Assembly (NCBI GenBank): GCA_963933975.1
Contig: CAWVWE010000032.1
Span: 1 to 17,848 of the forward strand
Direction: 5' to 3'
DNA from: UBA10364 sp905182675
GTDB taxonomy: Bacteria; Bacteroidota; Bacteroidia; Flavobacteriales; Schleiferiaceae
DNA: 17,848 nt
Shown: positions 7,680-14,218 of the stretch, one piece after another
Layout of the letters: each line of letters opens with the position of its first letter
Position numbering within the stretch: position 1 is the first letter of the stretch
Made by a program: the position numbers and the translations under genes
The notes under the pieces: generated by a model
What the model was told of the DNA's origin: nothing
The model's input: the letters and a program-made list of their open reading frames with translations, nothing else
Database searches by the model: none

Positions 7680-8744
7680 ATGGTTGTTTTAAATAAAGCC
7701 TTGATTCTTTGCACAACGGTACTATTGATAGGTTCTTGCGAGCTCATTAATCCACCACCTGCACCTACTTCAGAACCTCCGGTGCTCAGAGGCACTGACT
7801 TTAGTCAATTGCCAAAAATTGAGCAGGAAGGCTTTCTTTTTTACAACCAGGACTCTACCATGATCGATCCGTTGCTTTTGTTAAAGGATAGGGGGATTAA
7901 TTGTATTAGGTTAAAAGTGTGGAACAACCCCACTGGAGATGGTTCATTAAATGAATTAATACCTTTAGTTCAACGTATAAAAAATCATCAACTGATGTTG
8001 ATGTTGACGCTTCATTATAGCAACACCTGGGCCGATCCCGGACAGCAGCTAATACCGAGTCAATGGAGTAATTTAAGTCATGAAGTACTTTTAGACAGTG
8101 TATACGATTTCACACGGCATGTTACAGAGCTGTTGAAGCCCGATTACGTCCAAATTGGTAACGAAATAAACCATGGACTCATGCATCCCGCTGGATTAAG
8201 AAATGGGAACGGAAATTTCCAACGCTTGCTTCAGGCGGGAGTATCAGCGGTGAAATCGGTGGACACATCTATCACAACACTTATTCATTATGCGGGTTAC
8301 GACAATGCACAGGTCTTCTTTCAAACGATTGATACGATTGACTTTGATGCCGCTGGTCTTTCTTATTATCCTAGGTGGCATGGTAAGAACCTTACTGAGT
8401 TAGAAGCTGCTTGTTTCGACTTACAAGATGATTTAGGCAGACCCGTATTCTTGCTGGAAACTTCTTATCCCTTCACTCTTGATTGGGCAGACTGGACGAA
8501 TAACCACATAGGAAGCATAAATCAAATTTTAGACGATTTTCCACCAACAAGAAATGGCCAAGCAGCGTTCATCAGTGCTATGCGGCAAATTTCCGATTCA
8601 CTGGGAACTGGACTCGTATATTGGGGTGGTGAATTAGTTCCATATATGGGGCCTCAATCGCAAGACGGAAGTCCATATGAAAATCAAGCACTTTTCAACT
8701 TTAACGGGGTAGAACTCCCTGTCATTAGTGCATTAGGCAATTAA
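7680..8744 (+). CDS. GH53 arabinogalactan endo-beta-1,4-galactanase lipoprotein
   Basis: The 354-residue protein begins with a lipoprotein signal peptide (LLIGSC, lipid on Cys20) and a Pro-rich linker to about residue 35. The remainder is a glycoside hydrolase family 53 barrel. RGTDFSQLPKIE opens the catalytic domain. GINCIRLKVWNNP and LHYSNTWADPGQQ are family signatures. Glu162 in QIGNEINHG is the expected acid/base and Glu260 in LLETSYPF the expected nucleophile. YWGGELVPY lies near the end. GH53 enzymes cut beta-1,4-galactan side chains of pectin or type I arabinogalactan. As a lipoprotein it should act at the outer membrane or cell surface. No beta-galactosidase or galactan PUL is directly adjacent. 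A functional link to the SusC/SusD pair about 4 kb away is possible but unproven. Confidence 0.93.
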   Translation: MVVLNKALILCTTVLLIGSCELINPPPAPTSEPPVLRGTDFSQLPKIEQEGFLFYNQDSTMIDPLLLLKDRGINCIRLKVWNNPTGDGSLNELIPLVQRIKNHQLMLMLTLHYSNTWADPGQQLIPSQWSNLSHEVLLDSVYDFTRHVTELLKPDYVQIGNEINHGLMHPAGLRNGNGNFQRLLQAGVSAVKSVDTSITTLIHYAGYDNAQVFFQTIDTIDFDAAGLSYYPRWHGKNLTELEAACFDLQDDLGRPVFLLETSYPFTLDWADWTNNHIGSINQILDDFPPTRNGQAAFISAMRQISDSLGTGLVYWGGELVPYMGPQSQDGSPYENQALFNFNGVELPVISALGN

Positions 8745-8753
8745 AGTCTCAGA

Positions 8754-9359
8754 TTACCTACCTGTATTTCTACTGGATTTAGTATCACCGAAACCTCCTC
8801 TTAAATTACTACCACCATGGTTCTCTCCTCTTCTGTAAGCAATACGTAAACTGCTTTGAAGGTCCTTTAAGAACATCAGCCTAGTGCTTGGCAATGTGAA
8901 CATCAAGTCCATTCCAGGAAGCTCGTGAATCTTGACGTGACTAACAGCACCTATACGCTGCAGGCTGATGTCATTATCCGCATATCCCAAATCACCGGCA
9001 GTAAATACAAATGTGTAATCCATCTCGTTCATGGCATAGGCTACCTCTTCGAATGAGCTCAACGTAACGGTGTCGGACTCGCCCATTATTTCTAGAACAG
9101 TATGATCGGGCGCTTTGAAAAAGGTAACTCCTTCACAGGCGACGGTGAACTTAAATCTAAACCGCTCTTGATTATTCTCTAAACCATATTGAGCTGATAA
9201 TACAACAGTCGTATCCCCGCTTGAAACTAATTTAAGTGGGAAGATCTTTGCAATAGGTCGATTCATTGCGTCAAAATCAAAAATCACTTGTATATTTTGT
9301 TGACCAAACGAATTAGCTACTGAAGCAAAAGCGATAGCTGCTATAATTAAATTCCTCAT
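8754..9359 (-). CDS. Exported protein of unknown function
   Basis: I do not recognise this 201-residue protein. It starts with a Sec signal peptide (MRNLIIAAIAFASVANSFGQ, cleavage probably just before or after that Gln). The middle is beta-rich with alternating hydrophobic residues, suggesting a small beta-sandwich or barrel: DTTVVLSAQYGLE, RFRFKFTVACEGVTFF, then YTFVFTAGDLGY. A single mature cysteine rules out an internal disulfide. The last 25 or so residues are Gly/Arg/Ser-rich and look disordered. It converges on the GH53 gene with a 9-base gap. No sorting domain of the type IX secretion system is visible. It could be periplasmic or surface-exposed; no function is proposed. Confidence 0.75.
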   Translation of the reverse strand: MRNLIIAAIAFASVANSFGQQNIQVIFDFDAMNRPIAKIFPLKLVSSGDTTVVLSAQYGLENNQERFRFKFTVACEGVTFFKAPDHTVLEIMGESDTVTLSSFEEVAYAMNEMDYTFVFTAGDLGYADNDISLQRIGAVSHVKIHELPGMDLMFTLPSTRLMFLKDLQSSLRIAYRRGENHGGSNLRGGFGDTKSSRNTGR

Positions 9360-9597
9360 GATGGTGTTTTTGTAAATTACATATCAGGAGAAGGAACATT
9401 GTCCGTTGTCACCTTTTATTCACTATTTCTATTGCGCGCGTTCTCAAGAACATACCTAAGATATACACTTCCTAATTAACCTGGTATATTAAAATAGACT
9501 GAATTTAAAAGCTTGCAAAAGGAAATTCAAATAGGTCATAGGTACGAGTGGCGTTGAAAAATATGATTACTTTTACAGTTGAAACTAATTAAAATCA

Positions 9598-10419
9598 ATG
9601 ACCGAAAAAGCTGCTAAATTTGTTGATGTAGATGCGTTAATTAAGGAGAAAAATCCTGACATACACAGATTTATACCACGTTTTATTATTCGTTTTTTAA
9701 GCGAGAATATCATCCATGAGTCCATACTAAATGAGATCATGACTGAGCAGTTTGACGTGCGCAACTTTGACTTTTGCCGGGCAGTTTGCGAAAAATTCAA
9801 TGTAAAAGTCCGCATTGAAGGATTAGAAAACGTTCCAAAAGAAGGTGGTGTTATTTTCGCTGCCAATCATCCGTTGGGAGGAATGGACGCCATTGTTGTG
9901 ATGTCAACCATGGATCAATGTCGCACAGATGTTAAGTTTCTTGTGAACGATATTTTAATGAACATCCCAAATCTTAAAGAGCTTTTTGTAGGAGTCAATA
10001 AATTTGGATTAACTGCGCGCGATGGTATTAGGGCGGTTGATGAGGCTTTTGCTGCAGACAATGCGCTGTTTGTTTTCCCAGCAGGTCTGGTCAGTAGAAT
10101 GACCCAGTACAAGGTGCCCCGAGATTTAGATTGGAAAAAAACTTTCGTCACTAAATCGAAGAAATATAATAAACCCATTATACCTGTTCACATCAGCGGC
10201 CAATTGTCTAATCGATTCTACAGGTTGGCGAAAATTCGAAAATTCTTAGGCATAAAAATTAACTTAGAAATGCTGCTGCTTGCCCAGGAGACATTAAAGC
10301 AAGGAGGTAAGACCATTGTTGTGAAATATGGCAAGCCTATTTATCCTTCTGAGCTTGATAAAAGAAACAAGGATCAAGAATGGGCTTATGAGATCAAAAA
10401 ACGTGTTTACGACCTTTAA
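9598..10419 (+). CDS. 1-acyl-glycerophosphate-type (PlsC/GlsA-like) acyltransferase
   Basis: The 273-residue protein is a PlsC-superfamily acyltransferase. Its catalytic block is AANHPLGGMDA, with His91 and Asp97; the spacing is H-x5-D, the form I associate with the Bacteroidota GlsA/OlsA-like branch, not the H-x4-D of classical PlsC. A VFPAGLVSR motif follows at about 158-166, and the C-terminal part is basic. It is followed after 41 bases by a GNAT-family acyltransferase of the OlsB/GlsB type. In Bacteroides a comparable pair makes glycine lipids, the GlsA partner adding the second, ester-linked acyl chain. I infer the same job here, with the amino acid (glycine, ornithine or other) undetermined. 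It should be membrane-associated at the cytoplasmic face. Confidence 0.85.
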   Translation: MTEKAAKFVDVDALIKEKNPDIHRFIPRFIIRFLSENIIHESILNEIMTEQFDVRNFDFCRAVCEKFNVKVRIEGLENVPKEGGVIFAANHPLGGMDAIVVMSTMDQCRTDVKFLVNDILMNIPNLKELFVGVNKFGLTARDGIRAVDEAFAADNALFVFPAGLVSRMTQYKVPRDLDWKKTFVTKSKKYNKPIIPVHISGQLSNRFYRLAKIRKFLGIKINLEMLLLAQETLKQGGKTIVVKYGKPIYPSELDKRNKDQEWAYEIKKRVYDL

Positions 10420-10460
10420 GAAACCTCAATCATTGCATTTTTAAGAAGTATATTTACGGC

Positions 10461-11402
10461 ATGTTAGATCTTAGCTATTTACGTCCAGCAGTACCAGCAG
10501 AGGTATTAAAATCAGAGCTTACAAAAGAGCGTTTTATTCGATATACCTCTAAGCTCAGCAATGAAATCTATATTGTTAATGTACACAATGCCCCAAACGT
10601 TGTTCAAGAAATTGGTCGCTTACGTGAACTTACTTTTGCAAGTTCTGATGGCGGTACGGGTAATTCAGTAGATTTAGACGAATTAGATTTTAGTGAAACT
10701 CCTTACCAGCAATTGATTGTTTGGAACCCCGAGGAAGCGGAAATTGTTGGAGGTTACAGGTTTATAGACGGTGCTGTGATTGCCGAACAAGGAGACTGGA
10801 AGCATGATCTTTCGATGGGTCATTATTTCAATTTCTCAGAAAAATTCTTAACCGAATACCTTCCTTACTCCATAGAACTAGGTCGTAGTTGGGTTCAACC
10901 TAAATACCAACCGGCCGTTGATCCTAGAAAGGGGATGTTTGCCCTAGATAACATATGGGATGGGCTAGGCGCTATATGCTTAACCTATAAGCATATGCGA
11001 TATTTTTATGGCAAGGTAACTATGTATCCAAGTTATCAGCGGGATGCACGAGACTTGGTACTCAACTTTCTAAAGTACTATTTCCCAGATAACCACCGCT
11101 TAATGACACCTCATGAGGCATTGAGCGTACCCGAAATTGAAGGACTCGAGTTGTATTTCCCTAGGGATGATAATGATTTCGCTTCCGCCTTTAAAAAAGG
11201 TCAGCGCGGATTGAGTAAATTAATCAGCGTACATGGCGAAAGTATTCCACCGTTGATCAAGCAATACATGGGTTTAAGCCCCGCAATGATTACTTTTGGA
11301 ACCTTTGTAAATAGTGACTTTGGGGCAGTCGAGGAAACGGGTATTTTGATCCCTGTAGATTCTATTTACGAAGAAAAGAGAAACAGATACCTTACTTTTT
11401 AA
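10461..11402 (+). CDS. GNAT-family N-acyltransferase (OlsB/GlsB-like, 'hemolysin' type)
   Basis: The 313-residue protein belongs to the OlsB/GlsB-like GNAT group, formerly annotated as hemolysins. Signature parts are IGRLRELTFASSDGGTG followed by VDLDELD, the substrate strand YQQLIVWNPEEAEIVGGYRF, and the conserved SIELGRSWVQPKYQP. These enzymes transfer a 3-hydroxyacyl chain from acyl-carrier protein to the amino group of an amino acid, the first step of ornithine- or glycine-lipid synthesis. The upstream PlsC-like gene would encode the enzyme for the second step. The gene order (acyltransferase first) is opposite to the Bacteroides glsB-glsA order as I recall it. There is no signal peptide, and the length is normal for the longer Bacteroidota members. 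Confidence 0.85.
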   Translation: MLDLSYLRPAVPAEVLKSELTKERFIRYTSKLSNEIYIVNVHNAPNVVQEIGRLRELTFASSDGGTGNSVDLDELDFSETPYQQLIVWNPEEAEIVGGYRFIDGAVIAEQGDWKHDLSMGHYFNFSEKFLTEYLPYSIELGRSWVQPKYQPAVDPRKGMFALDNIWDGLGAICLTYKHMRYFYGKVTMYPSYQRDARDLVLNFLKYYFPDNHRLMTPHEALSVPEIEGLELYFPRDDNDFASAFKKGQRGLSKLISVHGESIPPLIKQYMGLSPAMITFGTFVNSDFGAVEETGILIPVDSIYEEKRNRYLTF

Positions 11403-11457
11403 ATCAACCCAGCTTTACAGCTACTCTTTTGGTGGATTCTAACCACTGATAATTACT

Positions 11458-12618
11458 ATGATCAATTTCAACCTAGAATTACCTACTCATTTATTTTTCG
11501 GGAAGGACCAGCACCTCCAAATCAGCAACCTTATACCAAAAAATGCTAAAGTTTTAATGACCTATGGTGGTGGTTCCATAAAGAAAAACGGGGTTTATAA
11601 CAACGTACGGACGGCATTAAAAAATCACCAGGTCACTGAATTTGGTGGAATTGAAGCCAATCCGGAATATAGTACACTTTGTAAGGCCTTGGAGGTCATT
11701 AAAACGGAGGAAATTGATTTTCTTCTTGCAGTTGGAGGTGGTAGTGTTATCGACGGAACAAAATTCTTATCGTCAGCGGCTTTATACAAAGGAGAGGATA
11801 CTTGGGAGATTCTTGCTAAAGGAATAAGAACGGAAATTGGAATGCCGTTTGGAACGGTATTGACATTACCGGCAACAGGTTCAGAAATGAACAGTGGCGC
11901 CGTAATTAGTCGAAAGGAAATTGGACAAAAACGAGCCATGGGTGGACCAGGACTTTTTCCTAAGTTTAGTATTTCCGACCCTTCTGTAGTTGCATCCTTG
12001 CCTCAACGACAATTGGCTAATGGCCTTGTAGATGCTTTTACGCATGTTATGGAGCAATATATGACCTACCCGACCTCCGCTACATTACAAGACAGAATAA
12101 GCGAAGGCATACTGACTACCTTAATAGAAATTGCTCCGAAAATAATGAACGCTCCGGATGATTATGACACCGCTGCTAACTTTATGTGGTGTTGTAACAT
12201 GGCATTAAATGGTATTATCCAAAAAGGCGTTCCAAACGATTGGTCTATCCACGGAATTGGACATGAGTTGACTGCAGCATACGGTATAGACCACGCAAGA
12301 ACTTTAGCGATCATATTGCCTAGTATGTACCGTTACAAATTAAACAAGAAACAAGATAAATTAGCTCAATATGGGCGACGGGTACTTGGATTAACTGGAG
12401 ATAATCTATCTGTCGCATCAGAAGCCATAGATCGTACAGAGGCGTTTTTCAATTCTTTGGGAATAGGAACAAAAATCACCGATTACGACATTGATAAACC
12501 CCAAGAGTTTCCAGCAAAAATATGCGATGCCCTTGAAGCACAGCGAACCATCATTTTAGGTGAGCATAAAGACATCAAAAGAGATGACGTCTTTAATGTG
12601 TTGAACATGGCGATCTAA
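11458..12618 (+). CDS. yqhD: Iron-containing NADPH-dependent alcohol dehydrogenase, YqhD type
   Basis: The 386-residue protein is a group III iron-containing alcohol dehydrogenase of the YqhD/BdhA type. The nucleotide-binding segments are GGGSIKKNGVY (37-47) and AVGGGSVIDGTKF (91-103). The metal ligands line up with those of E. coli YqhD at a constant shift of two residues: Asp192, His196, His265 and His279. YqhD reduces short-chain and lipid-peroxidation aldehydes with NADPH. The length (387 in E. coli) agrees. It lies 55 bases downstream of the GNAT gene and may share its transcript. A bidirectional terminator follows. The gene symbol reflects similarity; the physiological substrate is not known. 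Confidence 0.92.
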   Translation: MINFNLELPTHLFFGKDQHLQISNLIPKNAKVLMTYGGGSIKKNGVYNNVRTALKNHQVTEFGGIEANPEYSTLCKALEVIKTEEIDFLLAVGGGSVIDGTKFLSSAALYKGEDTWEILAKGIRTEIGMPFGTVLTLPATGSEMNSGAVISRKEIGQKRAMGGPGLFPKFSISDPSVVASLPQRQLANGLVDAFTHVMEQYMTYPTSATLQDRISEGILTTLIEIAPKIMNAPDDYDTAANFMWCCNMALNGIIQKGVPNDWSIHGIGHELTAAYGIDHARTLAIILPSMYRYKLNKKQDKLAQYGRRVLGLTGDNLSVASEAIDRTEAFFNSLGIGTKITDYDIDKPQEFPAKICDALEAQRTIILGEHKDIKRDDVFNVLNMAI

Positions 12619-12642
12619 GACATCAACTTGAAAAATAAAAAT

Positions 12643-12684
12643 AGGGGTCTCGAAAATCTAAGAATTTCGGGACCTCTCTTTTTG
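12643..12684. terminator. Bidirectional rho-independent terminator between yqhD and aroQ
   Basis: A 13-base-pair stem (two G-U pairs when read on the plus strand) joins 12643-12655 with 12665-12677 around a 9-base loop. It is followed by ctctttttg on the plus side and preceded by an A-rich run (12631-12643) that becomes a U tract on the minus strand. It lies between the convergent yqhD and aroQ genes and should stop both. Confidence 0.85.
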
Positions 12685-12691
12685 TTATGCT

Positions 12692-13138
12692 CTAGTCATT
12701 ATTCTCTGTCAGAGATAGCTTGTGAAGCAAGCCCTCTAAAGCTAGACGATAAGAATCCAGACCGAAACCGCTGACTGACGCAAAACATTTCTGACCTATA
12801 AGACTGGTGTGTCTGACTGGTTCTCTTGAAAGCGGATTGGAAATATGTACTTCAACAACTGGTACTGAAATTGCTGATATACAGTCCATTAACGCCACTG
12901 AGGTATGAGTATAACCACCTGCGTTAAATAAAATTCCGTCAAATGCTCCCTCAGCAGATTGCAAGAAATCTATAAGCTCACCTTCAACATTTGATTGGTG
13001 GTATTTGAACGATGCAACATCATTGTAGACCGCTGCCAGTTCTTCAAAAAAGGATTGAAAATCTTGAGTTCCGTAAACATCAGGTTCACGGGTCCCTAAA
13101 AGATTCAAATTAGGACCGTTGAGAATTAATATCTGCAT
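12692..13138 (-). CDS. aroQ: Type II 3-dehydroquinate dehydratase
   Basis: The 148-residue protein is a type II dehydroquinase, which converts 3-dehydroquinate to 3-dehydroshikimate in the shikimate pathway. The N-terminal signature NGPNLNLLGTREPDVYG includes Arg17 and the catalytic Tyr22 on the flexible lid. SNVEGELIDFLQ, NAGGYTHTSVAL (Asn72) and VEVHISNPLSREPVRH (His98) complete the active site. The usual NAGAYTHTS carries Gly for the second Ala, a mild change. The enzyme is cytoplasmic and normally a dodecamer. It is transcribed divergently from xerD across a very short spacer, an arrangement common in Flavobacteriia. Its transcription ends at the shared terminator with yqhD. Confidence 0.96.
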   Translation of the reverse strand: MQILILNGPNLNLLGTREPDVYGTQDFQSFFEELAAVYNDVASFKYHQSNVEGELIDFLQSAEGAFDGILFNAGGYTHTSVALMDCISAISVPVVEVHISNPLSREPVRHTSLIGQKCFASVSGFGLDSYRLALEGLLHKLSLTENND

Positions 13139-13140
13139 AC

Positions 13141-13152
13141 GGTAAAGTTACC
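13141..13152. promoter_or_regulatory. Palindrome GGTAA-AG-TTACC in the aroQ/xerD spacer
   Basis: A 5+2+5 interrupted palindrome lies in the short spacer between the divergent aroQ and xerD starts. On the minus strand it contains TAACTTTA, seven of eight bases' worth short of a full TAnnTTTG match only at the last position. It could be an operator or a minimal promoter for aroQ. The role is inferred from position. Confidence 0.25.
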
Positions 13153-13175
13153 TATTGATGACCGAAATTAGAGTT

Positions 13176-14078
13176 ATGAATTGGACAGAATGTATAGATA
13201 GTTATTTGGAGCATCTTCAGTTCGAGCGTGGTCTGAGTAAAAACACACTACTCGCTTACGAAAGAGACCTCCATAAGCTATCTTTAGTTTCTGCTAATGA
13301 TCCGGAAAAGTCAACAGCGGAGGATATAAGTAACCTCTTATCCACCCTTCATAGAAAGCAAATAAGTCCTAAATCACAAAGTCGAATCCTGAGTGCAATG
13401 CGTGGTTTTTATAACTGGATGATAGAGGAGGAATTTATGGTAGATAATCCATCGCTACTTTTTGAAAATCCACGGGAAGGAAGGCGACTACCAGTCGTAT
13501 TAAGCGAATCTGAAGTCCAAGCCATTCTTGATGTTATCCCAATGAATGAAGTTCATTCTTCACGCGACAAAGCCATCATTGAATTGCTCTACGCCTGCGG
13601 GCTTCGTGTCAGCGAGGCATGCGAACTCAAACGTTCTTTATTGCGTCTAGACGAGGGTTATATTATAGTTACAGGGAAGGGCAACAAGCAGCGGTTAGTA
13701 CCCGTGCATAAGGAGGCCATTAAGTTTCTTCTGCTCTACCTAGAGTATGAACGGCCACATCAAAAATGTCACAGCAACCATAGCGACACTGTATTCTTAA
13801 GTAATCGAGGCAGTGCATTATCACGCCAAAGTGTCTTTATCAAACTTCGTAGATTCAGTGAAATGGCAGGAAACAGCAAAACCATATCACCACATACCAT
13901 GCGGCATAGTTTTGCTACACACCTCATGGAACGTGGAGCCGATCTACGCATAGTACAGCAACTTTTGGGGCACGAAAGTATCACAACAACCGAAATTTAC
14001 ACCCATGTCAGCGCGGCACAACTTGGCGCTAAAATTGCAGAGTACCACCCATTAAACAAAAAACGTAGCCATAAATGA
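13176..14078 (+). CDS. xerD: Tyrosine recombinase XerD
   Basis: From ATG 13176 the protein has 300 residues and the XerC/D layout. The N-terminal SAM-like core-binding domain covers about 1-85 (YLEHLQFERGLSKNTLLAY). The catalytic domain has Arg144 in CGLRVSEACEL, Lys168 in TGKGNKQR, His240 and Arg243 in PHTMRHSFATHL, His266 in LLGHESI, and Tyr275 in EIYTHV. With its partner it should resolve chromosome dimers at dif. The reading frame is also open from ATG 13158 (6 more residues) and TTG 13155; I chose 13176 because MNW starts where family members usually start. The divergent aroQ neighbour and absence of attachment sites or cargo indicate the housekeeping enzyme, not a mobile-element integrase. 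Its stop codon overlaps the start of a tiny lipoprotein-like ORF. Confidence 0.93.
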   Translation: MNWTECIDSYLEHLQFERGLSKNTLLAYERDLHKLSLVSANDPEKSTAEDISNLLSTLHRKQISPKSQSRILSAMRGFYNWMIEEEFMVDNPSLLFENPREGRRLPVVLSESEVQAILDVIPMNEVHSSRDKAIIELLYACGLRVSEACELKRSLLRLDEGYIIVTGKGNKQRLVPVHKEAIKFLLLYLEYERPHQKCHSNHSDTVFLSNRGSALSRQSVFIKLRRFSEMAGNSKTISPHTMRHSFATHLMERGADLRIVQQLLGHESITTTEIYTHVSAAQLGAKIAEYHPLNKKRSHK

Positions 14079-14158
14079 AAATAGTCCATACCTGTTTCGC
14101 GCTATTGTTTTTTTATTCATGTAGTCCAGACCACAAAACGTATGGCGATCAAATGTAA
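14075..14158 (+). CDS. Putative 27-residue lipoprotein overlapping xerD
   Basis: An ATG overlapping the xerD stop codon by 4 bases (ATGA) opens a 27-codon ORF. The product starts MKIVHTCFALLFFYSC, a compact lipoprotein signal: Lys2, a hydrophobic core, then a lipobox-like FYSC with Cys16. It is followed by an 11-residue hydrophilic tail, SPDHKTYGDQM. If made, the mature form would be a 12-residue lipopeptide. It could instead be the remnant of a longer lipoprotein gene, but no continuation is readable in the other frames before the next gene. Start overlap, Lys after Met and lipobox position together make chance less likely; still, at this length the evidence is modest. Confidence 0.5.
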   Translation: MKIVHTCFALLFFYSCSPDHKTYGDQM

Positions 14159-14167
14159 CCCCTATCT

Positions 14168-14175
14168 TATGTTTG
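14168..14175 (+). promoter_or_regulatory. Candidate -7 promoter element for the aldehyde dehydrogenase gene
   Basis: TATGTTTG matches TAnnTTTG exactly and lies 43 bases before the ATG at 14219, implying a leader of roughly 40 bases. A TTG at the usual -33 distance is not evident. Confidence 0.4.
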
Positions 14176-14218
14176 TCAATAACCCCGTTGACGGCCCTGA
14201 TCATTTATACGAAAAACG

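Noticed and set aside
9360..9597. Possible promoter TACTTTTA near 9568 for the acyltransferase gene
   Set aside because: The last base of the -7 box does not match and the nearest upstream TTG is only 11 bases away, so support is too weak.
9585..9866. Minus-strand ORF of 93 codons over the start of the acyltransferase gene
   Set aside because: It overlaps a well-supported gene and has no family features.
13176..14078. XerD-type recombinase as a sign of an integrative element
   Set aside because: Sequence, length and the divergent aroQ neighbour fit the housekeeping XerD; there is no cargo, attachment-site repeat or phage gene.
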